64,000 nt of DNA from Tribonema minus (taxonomy: Eukaryota > Sar > Xanthophyceae > Tribonematales > Tribonemataceae): assembly GCA_017506865.1 (NCBI GenBank), contig JAFCMP010000190.1, positions 744,001-808,000 of the forward strand, written 5' to 3'. Position numbers and translations under genes: made by a program. Shown piece after piece: positions 21,005 through 33,100 of the stretch. The notes beneath the pieces are model-generated. The model was not told the origin of the DNA. It did no database searches and was given only the letters and a program-made list of their open reading frames with translations. The number at the start of each line of letters is the position of its first letter. Position 1 is the first letter of the stretch.

Positions 21005-22947
21005 TTACGCGCTGCCGCTGCCGCTGTAGTCGCCGCTGTCGTCCTGCGCCGCCGCGACCACCGCCGCGGCGGCGTCCGCCGCTGCCGCCGTCGCCACGGC
21101 GTGCCCGCGCGCGTCTGCGGCGACGGCGGCGATGGCGTGCTCGCGCTTCTCCGCCTCCGCGCGCTGCACCCACGCCGTGCCGTAGAAGACCTTCTTCCAC
21201 TGCTTGTAGTGCCCTGTGAGCTTCCAGACGTAGTAGAACTCGATCGCCTGCTGGCACGTCTTGGTGCCCACCTCGGCCGCGATCTGCGCGCGCCGTGAAT
21301 CACGCGTGAGTAATTTGAATGAATGAATGAATGGATGCATGCAGGAATGTACGCATCGCAAGGCAGTGCTCGATTTTGGCCAGGATGTCGTGCGAGGATG
21401 TCATGCGAGTGTGCGGCGCGCGGTACAAGTCAACGTTCTGCTGGCAGGCCTCGGCGGCAATAAAGTCGACAGCGACCCTCTGCGGCGTGACGCGCGGCGC
21501 AGAGAGCAGCGCTCAGATGACCCCTGAGCGCTGCTGCAGCAACGCCGTGCAATTACTGCCTCGCCCCCGCGCCCGCACCTTGTGGAACTGCTTGCCGTAG
21601 ATGCACATGGCGCCCTCAAACTTGGCCACCTCGAGCGGGCTCCACTGCTCCACCGCACTCGGGCGCCGCAGCGGGTGCTGGATCATGCTGAGCATCGCTG
21701 CGCGCTCCAGTGCGTACGACCCCGCCTCTGGCCGGTACCCGTAGGGCCCCATCGACACCTGCACAGGGGGCAGTACCGCGTGACGGCGTGAGTTGAAGTC
21801 TTGTGACGCTCATGACGGTGCAGTTGAAGTTTGAGGGTGACGCACGCCGAAACGGCCGAGCCGGGCATCAGCGCAGCTACAATTCGGCAAGTGGCATTCT
21901 GCCCCTGGCGAGTGCGCATGGGGGCATCGTGGAAGTCCCACAGCGCGGTGCACGTCGCGATGTGAGACGGTGCTCCTGATGCTGCGAGTGCAGTCATGGC
22001 AGGGCAACTTTGTTTCATCAACTGCCACTTTGACAGCATAGGTTGCGCTGCGCGTGACGCTGTCGACTGCCCTGTTCCGTAAGGCCAAGGCAGTACCACA
22101 CTTAGCTAGGCACAATCCGTTCTGACGACTCTCACATGATGGCGCAGCTTGTGCGTGCTGCACACAAGGCTTATGCAAGCTCAAGGGCGGTATTCTCAAG
22201 ATCCTCAGACGACAAACACAAGCAAACACTCCAGTCTTATTGATTCCAGGATGCATCTTCGCCTGCAACCACGTGACAAGCAAGGGTGCTCATGACTCCC
22301 CCGTGGAGTATTTCCACGACAGAGGCTTGTCACACCCGCTGACTCAAGCACCGAGCACGCTCGCGTAGTCCAAGCCTTTGCGCGCGTCCATCAGCCATGA
22401 TACAAGTCATCCCTGTACATTGATGGCTTCCTATAAACATTACGAAACAGTCGCAGCAGCTGAGCGCATGCGTTGACACAGCAAACCTGCAGCAGCAGCA
22501 CTTGCTGCCCGCCGCCCAATGCTGCAATGGTTTACTTCAAGTAAGCATGTTGAAGTTCATGGCGGACGGCAAGACATCGAGCGCCGATCCGCAGCCGCAA
22601 TCTCAACTGCATAGCACAGACACCCGTGCAAGTTGCAGTGCTCACACTCTGTCTGACCCTCTATTCGTCACAGCAAGCTCAGTTGAGGTACGGTAAGCCG
22701 CAATGGCATGTAGCTCAGTTGAGACTTCAGGGATGGCCCAATTGATGTGCAGTGGCTTCAGCATTTCAAACCGCTGCACACAGTTACGATTTCGACAGAG
22801 CGCGGCGTTGAAGTTTCTCGGCCAGGTTATGAAAGCGTACCATGTGTGCATTTGATTAGTGCCAGTATCGGACATATGGACTGACCTGCGGGTACATGGA
22901 GTTGCCACATAAGTTTACAAGATCGTCCACCATCTGCAAAAACAAAT

Positions 22948-22993
<46 letters not shown>

Positions 22994-23981
22994 ACAGTAG
23001 CATCAGTAATGCGAGCGTCAGCAGAAGCCATCTATATAGTCTATAACGAGCACTGATGTATGCGCCTTTGAGGGAATCAGAGGGTGCGTATGCCCAGTCA
23101 GCGACCCCCCGAGCACTGCAGCTCTCAGATGTCTTGAGCTGAAGCATACGCAAAAAAAGCGATCTGCGGCGGTTGCTTTCGTTCTTTCTGCACCATCAAT
23201 CGGTGCATGCAGCAGCTGGCAATGGACAAAGTGATGATGTTGCAGTCACCATTCATGGTGGCGATGGCGCTGAACCTGTGCAACCAGCCAGCTGCTGTTG
23301 CAGCAAGCAGAACACAAGAGCGAATCTCATGATGATGAAGTCTGCAGCCAGCTGCAATTTCCTCGGTGATTCAAAAGGTGGTGGCGATTCCGCATAAAAC
23401 CGGCAGCTGCGGGAAATAAGCAGATGCGGTTGCCTCCAAACAAGCGCGTTGTGGCGTTCACGTCATGATCGGCTGACCAGCTCTAGGATGCAGCACTCGT
23501 TAAATGTACGTTGCTGGCTAGACCGTGCTTGGTCACTGCAGCAACTCACCCGATGCGTTCGCCACCTCTGAGGCTCCTTCCGCCTCCAGCCCGACAGTCT
23601 GGGCCTGTACCCATCCATGATGGACCGCACACGTCCGCCCCTGCTGCCTCTCCCGCCACCTCTGCCCCTGCCCCTACCGCCTCCTCCCTCCCCTCTGCCC
23701 CTGCCGCTGTTGCCTCTGGGAGTATGTTCACCCTCGCCATCGCCATTCTGCGAAGCACCGCTGCCTAGGGGTGAGTTGCGAGCGGGCACATTTGGGCCCT
23801 TGGGCTTGGGAGGCCTGCCTCGCCTCTTTGGCTGCGACAGAACGGCCCCAGACGATGTTATTTGGTCTCCCAAGATCTGAGAAGAGGGAAGGCTTGCTGC
23901 TCTCCTAGGCCTCCGAGGTGCGGGAAGCTCTGCGCTCTCGCTCCTGGTGTCAGGCGAGTCCACCTCCATCTCTTTCTCCAT
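21005..23981 (-). CDS. AT-hook / RGG / SANT-domain chromatin protein, four exons
   Basis: Exons: 23981-23550, 22933-22886, 21758-21579, 21283-21005; 939 nt, 312 aa, all phase 0. The acidic start (MEKEMEVDSPD) leads to an AT-hook-like KRRGRPPKPKGP (about residues 50-63) and a Gly/Arg-rich RGG region (about 90-118), both nucleic-acid binding. Exons 3-4 encode a SANT domain: WSPLEVAKFEGAMCIYGKQF, then the junction, then IAAEVGTKTCQQAIEFYYVW. This is the form seen in MIER/MTA/RCOR co-repressors that contact histone tails and deacetylases. I did not find the ELM2 motif that usually precedes it. The tail is Ala-rich. Inferred role: nuclear transcription or chromatin regulator. Exon 2 is only 48 nt, and its acceptor is preceded by a (CAG)n run on the plus strand. 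A further small exon in the 1.1-kb intron 2 cannot be excluded. Confidence 0.8.
22948..22989. repeat. (CAG)n microsatellite in SANT gene intron 1
   Basis: About 13-14 pure AGC/CAG units on plus, reading CTG on the sense strand, 15 bp upstream of the exon 2 acceptor. Length is likely polymorphic and could affect recognition of the tiny exon 2. Confidence 0.9.
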
Positions 23982-24189
23982 AGCCAGAGCGCTTCACCCC
24001 ACTGTAATACTGAGCGCTTACAAGGAACCCCGATCTTCACTTTACACTTTGTCGTACTCGTTTACTCGACTCTCTCCCAATTTGTCAACGTCAACCGTTT
24101 TGGCGGTTTCACCGGTTGGCAGTTGAGTGAGAGTTTAGCGAGCGTCCACTTCTGCTCTTACATATCCAGCGCAACATCTTGCGAGACTC
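23982..24189. promoter_or_regulatory. Compact bidirectional promoter, SANT gene / peroxidase
   Basis: Only 208 bp separates the two divergent start codons (23981 minus, 24190 plus), so the genes very likely share a promoter. No canonical TATA box is seen. The interval contains TTGTCAACGTCAACCGTTTT, whose CAACCGTTTT part resembles a Myb-type site, near 24081-24100. Confidence 0.5.
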
Positions 24190-27100
24190 ATGATCCCTTC
24201 AGGAATGCGAACCGCGCTGGTAGCGCTGCTGCTCTCCGTCTACGGACTCACCTCCGTTGCCGGCACCTACAAAGGTGAGTGCAGAGGCCTATTTAGCTGC
24301 CTTTTCGATCTTGACACATCAAACGTAAGCGGCTCGCCATGTTTTGTCTGGCGCTGATTTGCATACAGGTTGCCACTCTCCTAGCGCCAGTATGATGGCA
24401 GCAGCTCAAGCAGGACAAATGCTTGCTCGTTTCAAATGTTTGGCGAGGATTTTCATCAGGATCACGTATTCCAGTGCACTGTTCCGATGGTGACAGCTGT
24501 TCCGATGGTGACAGCGCCAGGTTATGGCTATGCCTCAGTCAAGCATGTGTCGCTAATTGTGGACCCCAGCTTAGGTGGCAGCTGGGCCTTGCGCACCACC
24601 ATTCTTCGCCATCAGCTTGGCAAGACGCGAATTGATGTTGCGATGTTAGTGAATGTGGTCACTGTCGTACTACATGCAGGGGTCGACGCACTGGATGGGG
24701 CCACGATGACCAAGGCTCAGGCCACGATAAACACTAAGCCAGCTGCCATCAACTGCAGCAAGAAGCGCCAGTTCGACGTCCAAGGAATCTACGGCGACAT
24801 GGACAACGTAAGCCCCTTTGGCGACCATATACATTCGGGAATACGCTACTGAGCTAGCGGAAGCTCATTGTTGCATAAATCAAGGAGACTGCTATCTTCT
24901 TCAAGTTGACAGTGTCGAATTGTGCAAGCAGTGCCCTTCGTCATCTCAAAAGTACAGCCCTGAGAGATTGGTCAGATTGTTTGATGCGTGCTGAGGAATT
25001 GCTGCCAACAGCATCAGCACATACATCACATCAGTGGCGGGATATACTTGGCGATCCTCATCCAGCGTTTGCTTACTGTGGTGATGTATGTACGTTCCTG
25101 CTCTACAGTAGTGCGTGTTTACCGTATTCATCTGTGGATAACCCTCCCCCCCTTGGATATATTGGTAATTACCGCTTGCTCTCGGTTCTCAGATGCAACG
25201 TCACGGGGGGGGCTATCCCTGGGTGAATATGGCAAGGCAACGTATGCCATCAGCCTGAGTGAGCTGTCATTCATCACTGGCTCAGTATGCCGAACCCTCC
25301 TCCCGACCTGCGCAGTCGCCGACTTTACCATGTGCTTTGCTCCGTATCCTTCCACCCTCAGGCGCTCAAGTGCTTCAAGCGTGCGGTGAGCGTTTTCGAG
25401 TCCAAGGGCGATGACCTACTCATCAGCATCGCCGCAAAGGCGCTCCGAGCGTCATTCCATGACTGCGGCACGTGAGTGCTTAAACCACCCATTATGGCAC
25501 ACTCAACGTTCATGTCACTTTCTGATACTGTGGCTGTTGACGATGCGCACCGCCGCCTTGCTCAGACAAGATTTCAGCTATTGGGGGTGTGGTGCCCTCG
25601 CGGTGGTGACAAGCAAAAAGAGGCCCGGCAGCAGGCTCGCTTGCAGCCCGATCTCCCCCTTGAATCTCTTACCAAACCCCCTGTGTTCCCCTTGATCAAG
25701 GCTCGCTTTGCGACGCCTTGTGTGCGGTTGAAACAGCGCAGCAAGCGCCCACGGCGGTAGCTTCTCATACACACAACCTCAACAATGCCCGCGCTACCTA
25801 AACAAATTAGTCGCTATTGCGGTACTGCAGCACACCTCAACCGCCCACACGCCCCCCTTCTGACCCCCCCCCCCCCCCCCTGCCTTCCCCCTCGCCCGCA
25901 GATTCGCCGATACCACCACAGGGCACCTGCTGGAGAAGACGGCCAACACGCCAGGGGTCGCGCCCGTGTTCCAGCCCCCGCAGTGCGGCGGCTGCAACGG
26001 CTCCATCAAGCAGGAGATGGAGGTGTTCTTCCAGGACCCGGATGACGTGCCGTTCTTCCTGCACAACTTCCCGCAGCACGCCGACGTGAGTGGCGCGTGC
26101 GCGCGCGCGGCGTGCGGCGGCGAGCGACTCACGCACAAAGTTCAATTTGAAGTCTGGTGCCTCAGAGTAGTACATTTGCGATGCACGTCGCTGCGCGGCG
26201 GCGAGCGACTCACGCTCGAACATCAACTTGAAGTTTGGTGCCTCGGAGGAGTACTTTGCGATTTGACGTCACTGCTGGAATGAGAGATCGCCGGTGCATT
26301 CTGGTGTGCGAGCAGTGGTAAATGTCGGATGCCTCACAGCCGAGGCAGCGGTGTGCTTTGGGATTCACAGTTACTGGCTCGCGCGTGCGCCGCAGAGCTC
26401 GCTGCCTGTTCACTTGACTGTTCCGTAACTGGCGTGTTGTTTTGCGCTGGCTGCAGATGAGGCCGCTGTACGAGTTCCTGTGGGGCAAGGACGGCCAGAG
26501 TGGCGCCGCGGCGGCAGTCCGGGCCTATGGCAACTGCTACCGTATGGTAAGTGCGTGCATTTCAGTGTGTTTGTCCGCTTGTGGTATGCGATTGTAGACG
26601 CATCCTGAAAACTCCAACTAAGTGAGGCTATTTCTCAAAGTACACGGCGGCAGAGCAGCTGTCGTTGCGCGGTGTGATGGGCTGGCATCAAAACCGCACC
26701 CCACAGGGGACATCCCCCGCAGGCCCGTGCTTCAAGGAACATGTGCCTGTCATGTGACAGTGTAGTGCAACCAACGCTAGCCATGCTGTAGTTATATGCA
26801 TGACGCTGCGACGCTGTGGCTTTGCGTAATGCGCAGATTTGGCTCTTCGTGGGGAAACTGCAAGGGGAGCCTCAAACGCAGGCGCAGGGTGGCACCCAGC
26901 ACACCTCCCCCACATGCTTGAATAGATAATGCTACCTGCATCTTGTTCACCTGATGCTCTGCCTGTGTGCCCGCCGCGGACGAACGCCGACATGCTCTCG
27001 ATCATCATGCAACGCGCATCTCATTCATTTGGTGGCATGCCTGTGTGCCTGCTGCAGACAAACGCCGACATGCTGTCTATCATGGGCCTGCTGGCCGTGA

Positions 27101-30100
27101 AGGTGACGGGCGGTACGCCTGTCGGCGGCTGCGGATGGTACCCGGGTCGGTAAGTGCCTGTTGAAGTTGAGGTAATACGCTGTCATTTCAGGGACAGCCG
27201 CGGGGTGATGGAAGTGCTTGTTGTACTACGCTGCGGCGTCCTGGAGTTGGGCTGACATGAAGAAGCGAGGGTAATGAGGAGAAGAGGACGAATTGCGGAG
27301 TTGGCTGAGCCGCAAGCCTGTCACTCTTGAAGTTCGGCCAAACAGAACACTGTGCTGCAAATAATTGTTGCCGTTGCGTTGCCCATTTTTCTGTATTTGT
27401 TCCTTGTCCTGGCCGATACATTAGCTAGAAGTGACACCTTCTGCAGCCCGCACGACACGAGGCAGTAAATGCACAAGCCAGGGAGCAGCAGATGCAACAG
27501 CGGCTTGTTGCTGCGAATGCTAGCCTGCCTAGGTGTGCAGAGTGGCAAGCCTGCAACCCGCTCAACGGGCTGCAACCACCATGCTGAATGTGCTGCCAGC
27601 GTTCCTTTCCCGCATTCCACTTCATGCCTACCCAAATATTGGCTGCACTTGAACTTGGAAGTTTACGGCCCTCCGCGTGCCTGCCTGCACACGTGAGTGA
27701 TGCGCAGGCCCGACCTGAGCGGCTTTGACGACACCAACGGCCTGCCGGGGCCGCAGTCCGACGACCAGACGCTGGAGAGTCTCTTTGGCGCGTGGAAGTT
27801 CAACGAGCCGTTGAAGTACTTCGGCCTCAGCCTGGACGACAGCATCTGCATCCTCTCCGGTGAGCGCTGCTGCTGTTATTGTTGCTGAGCGTTGATGCCG
27901 CCGTCGAGTGCAGGAGCGGCATGCTGCAGCTGCCGCTGAGCATCTGCTACCTCTTCGAACCCGTACAGTAGTGCTGCCATACAGATGCAGTAACGGAGGC
28001 TGCGACAGCATGCTGCAGATGCTGCTGAGCAGCTGCTACCTCGTGCTAACATGCAGTGTCGTGAGGAAAATGTGTCGTTGTGCACTGTACACAAGAGGGA
28101 TGTGAGCTTGAGTTACATGGGAGCTCAACACTCGGACGGGGGCCGCCTCACACATGTATGCTGGCACTACAGTAGCGCGTGTACTGGCATTTTGGCCGCT
28201 GCGCATGGTTGTCTCCCACCACGCACGACGAAGACACGCGGACCGCGTCACATGTGCACTGACACAACCCCCCTCATGCCCCCTATTCATGCGCATACCC
28301 TTGATTTATAACTATCCATATTCACGCATCCCGTACACCGGCACTACATATATGTACACCGACACTACATATGCCCCCCCCTCCCCCTGTTAATATATAT
28401 ACCTTTGAATCATACCTAGTCTTACCTAGTCTTACCTACGCATACCCTTGACGCACACGCGCCCACGCAGGCGCGCACACGCTGGGCAAGAACAACGTCG
28501 GAGAGTCCCAGTTCACCATACCTAGCGGGCCGCTGGACTCCACGCCGTTCAAGTTCGACGGCAAGTACTTTGCCGAGGTGGTCTACGGCCGCAACCTCGA
28601 CGGCAAGGCGCCCGGCGGCGGCGGCTTTGCATCTGACAGGTGCGCTAAGCGTGTGCACGCGCGAACAGTTTAAAACAGTATTCAAGTGTAATGAATTGCT
28701 TCAAGTAGCTCCACGCGTCGTATGATACCTCAATCTACAACAGTACTTTGCTGAGGTTGCAACCTTGACGGCAAGGCGCCCAGCGGCGGCGGCTTCGCAT
28801 CTGACAGGTGCGCTCCGCGTGTACACGGAGGTTGAGGTAAACAAGAGGTGTTCAGGTGTAAAGTGTTAATTGTATGCGTTGTGTATGGTATCTACTATGC
28901 GCCGCGTATGGTATCTACAACAGGACTTTGCTGAGGTGGTCTACGCCGCAACCTCGACGGCAAGGCGCCCGGCGGAGGAGGCTTTGCATCTGACAGGTGC
29001 GCTCCACGTGTGCACGCTGGAACATTCAACATTTAATAAACATATGTAAATGTAGCGAATTCATACTATGCATTTTACAGTACTTCAGTCTATGTATGGA
29101 GACTATGGGGCAAGCGTGCTCACGCTCAAAACACGAGCATACGTGTTGTAAACAACGTGGTACAGAACAGCCCAAGGGTTGCCGCCCCTCAAGCGGAAGT
29201 AAATCAAGCACTTTGAAGATTTTCTGTACCTCAACATGTTGAACATGTGAGCCAAGTGCTTTTAGCGTATCGCTGATGTGCTGCAGGGCCGTGTGCGGCA
29301 CTTGTGGTGACTTTGACCACATATCAACCGTCATGTGTGGTGGCATGCCCTGTGATGTGCCCCGCTTCACAGCTCCAAACACTGCAACTCAGCCGCAACA
29401 CGCCTACGTCAATATTCATTGCAACGGCTGCTTCGACCAGCCGCCGCTGAGGCATGCTGCACAGGCACGCGCAGCATCACCGCTGCGCCTGTGCTCGCTG
29501 TGGATGCTCACCTGGTGTGCTCACGCGGAACGCTCTCTCACTGCTGACGCGCAGGCACGGCGTGTGCGACAAGTTCAAGTACATTGGCAAGCAGAACCCG
29601 CCGCCCGCGGCGCCGGTGCTGCAGGACACCCTCTGCGACGACACCAAGTCAAGTGAGTTGGACTCGACGACTCGCCTTGCTGCGCTTGCATGCAGCAGCG
29701 GCATGACTGTTGCAACTGCAACATGTAGTGCAGCTTAGGGTACACAGGGTGCCTGCCTGCAGCCGGCGCCAGCAACACTGGTCATGCTACCGTGTATGCA
29801 CGTATGCAGGGTGGTGGCACCCTCCACAGCCCGCATCAGATGTCGTGCTACCGGGTATGTATGTATGCAGGGTTGTTGTACCCTCCACAGGGCAACTGGG
29901 CCGTGCCGTGCGGGCTGCAAAGCAGCGCACCAGACGGTACACCCTTTGCGCCTGCTTGTCAAGCTCTGAGGGAGATTCAATCTCATGACATCATAAGCTG
30001 CCTGCCGTGGAAGCTGCCGCAAGCAATAGTTCAGATGCAACTTTGTGCATTGAACCGGCCACTCAGCAACGTTCTGCGTGAGCTTGCTTGAAATCATGAG

Positions 30101-33100
30101 CCACCACCGCAAAGCCTCCAATGGAGTCCATTTGGATCGGCATGTGTGACAACGCTACCTACCCTTGCCTGCTGCAGCACATACCCCTGCCACAATACCC
30201 ACCCCCCGCTGACAATTACGATGAGCCACTGATTTCCTCGGCTGCTGCAGTACCCACCCCCCGACTGCACCCTCTGTTGTGACCCTGCGCCTGACTGCAG
30301 AATCTGCTGTGACCCACCCTCTGACTGCACATTCTGCCGTGACTCCGCGCCTGACTGTGCAAGCTGCTGTGACCACGCGCGCACCGTGTTTTGGCAGACC
30401 TATACACGTGCTACAAGAAGTACGCGGACGCGCACCTGGCGGACCGCGACGGCACCTACTCAGACTACAAGTTCAAGCACGACTTCTGCAACGCCTTCCA
30501 GGTGAGCACATAAAGTATCTTGAAGTATGGTATCGCGTATGTTGCTTTGTGTACACACTACAAGTTCAAGCATGACTTCTGCAACGCCTTCCAGGTGAGC
30601 GCATGAAACAACTTCCACAGCGGGGGAGCTGATTACTATCTTGAAGTATGGTGCACACACTACAAGTGTGTACACACTACAAGTTCAACCATGACTTGTG
30701 CAACGCCTTCCAGGTGAGCGCATGAAACAACTTAAACAGCGGGGTGGGCTGACGGGTATATTGAAGTATGGTGCTTGTATGTATGCACACTACAAGTTCA
30801 AGCACGACTTCTGCAGTGCCTTCCAGGTCAGCGCATGTCATTTCAACAGCGGGGGGGGGCTGACAAGTATGGCGCGCACACACACATATGGTGCATGAAA
30901 TGCGCTCTCGAGAGCGGCTGACGTTATCTGGCGGTGCAGGTCCATCCAACGGCGCTTGTATGGATGGAGTGGCGGGCTATACATACACTTCGCGGCGTTG
31001 ATTGTTGTAGACGTGACATCTCGTCAGCACAGGACGAGTCGCCCATAGGTTCCCTCTACTTGCCCATAGGTGTGCAGGGCGGCACGCAGTCAGTTTGCGT
31101 CTTGTTGCGATTGTCTGACCATCATTGGCCCTCTGGGGCACCCCCCTCAACAGTAAGTTTCCTGGTGAAACATGCGTGCCAGAAGGCCCTATCAACGCGC
31201 AGTGTCGCTCACGCGCCATTCCCCCGCGCCCTCACCCCCCCCCTCAGGCGATGTCCATGATTGGCATGAACATGCCGCCCGACTACAGCAAGGTCGCGCA
31301 CAAGTTCACCATCCGCGGCAAGAACGACGTGCCCAAGCACAGCGACCGCCGCGACTCCTCCTCCAGCGACGACAGCGACAGCGGCGACCGCCAGTGCCCG
31401 CACCGCCGCCACAAGCACCGCGGCGGCGACTCCTCGTCGAGCGATGATGACTCGAGCGATGACAGGAAGCACGGGAAGGACTCGTCTGACTCGAAGGTGC
31501 GTGTAAGCGGTTGTGCGTCACGCGCTTGCGAGCAGCGCTGAGGGTCCCAGCTACACCACTGCATTAGTTGCATGTGGAACGCGTGAAGCTTGGCAAGGAC
31601 TCATCTGACTCGAAGGTTCGTTTCATACATCGGGCATCGCGCTCTTGCGAGCAGCGCCGAGTGGCCCAGCTACACCACCGCATTCGTTGGATATGCTACG
31701 CGTAGGGTTGGCAAAGTGCGTATATTTGGATTTTACATACCCCTATATATACGTACTTTTGGCGTATAATACGTATATACTGCGTACATTAGCGTATCTG
31801 ACAAAGCCAAATCTCGCTACGGCGCTTTCCCGTCTTTGGATTTCTCTGAAACCAGGTGCATTCGAACGGGCTCAGGCTGCTGATTACAGACATGCAGACA
31901 CTAGAAATAATTGCCTTCATAAAGTGATATCAGAGCAACACTTGAAGTATGGGATTTTCTTGAAGTTGGCCGAAATGCCAAAAGAAGCTTGGTTACGGCC
32001 TGAGTGTGCCGACCGCATGGTGCCGCTGAAAAGCCGCACCTCGCCAGGGGGCAGCCTGTGCTCTGTCAGCATGAGCAGCGACTCCTTCCCTTCGTCCTCT
32101 TCCACATCACCGATAGAACAAGCCGTGAAGGCTCGTGCAGGCTCTGCTGGCGAAGTGCGAAGCTGCCTGAGCCACTGAATTGTCAAGTTCAGGCTGTGCA
32201 GGCGCCTTGTGTGGCTTAAGACCACCGCTCAGCCCTGCCTTTCCGCTTCTGGCCCCAAGATAGCCCTAGCCACCTTACCCTTGGCATGCGCTGGGCCACG
32301 GGCGACACTCGTGAGCACCACAGCGGTGCAAAAGCGTATACGCGAATATACGCCCCGTTTCGGCGTCTACGCGTATATATACGCGTATATACCAATATAC
32401 CGTATATATACTATCTACGCATGTGCCAACCCTAGCTACGCGTGTACACTGGCTTATAGGCAAGTGGGCCTGCACATGAGAGCTGAAGGCGCCCGGTCAG
32501 GTGCAGTGCATCCTCACGGAGAATGCATGGCAGAACCTTTAATGAATGCAATTCCGTGTGTGTATTGGTGTGCTTCAAAGATTGCTGGGGTTGGCCTAGA
32601 ACTGTGGGCCGCCGCCTGCTGCAGCACACTGCCGATCTCGGAGTTTCCAGTTCTCGTTGCAGATGGTGGTGCCTGCACCTCTAGCCTGCTTCTATGGCCC
32701 CTGGTGCTTTTGGGCGGGTCTGTTGATGCGATAAGGCACGCGCCTTCCTCTGTGTGCGCTTGCAGTACTCCTGTGAGCGTAGACTTCAACGCTTCAGCAG
32801 GGCAGTTGGATCACCAACACAAATGAGCACATACGCGGAAGGCGCGTGGAGGCATCATCGCCCTCGCCTCTTCAACAGCATCACACGTCCGCATCTCCGT
32901 CACACCTTTGCTCCGCTGCCTTTCAAACTCGCCGCGCAATGCTTGTCAGGATCACCACCACAAGAAGCATGGCAAGCGCCACGACTCCAGCGACAATGAC
33001 TCCAGTGACGACAAAAAGCATGGCGGCAAGCACGGTGGCAACGGCGGCGGCGACGGCCACGGTGGCAAGTTCGGCGGCGGCAACTTCGGCAGCGGCGGCG

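Noticed and set aside
22948..22989. Poly-Gln or poly-Leu coding repeat
   Set aside because: The CAG run sits in an intron just before a 48-nt exon whose acceptor follows it.
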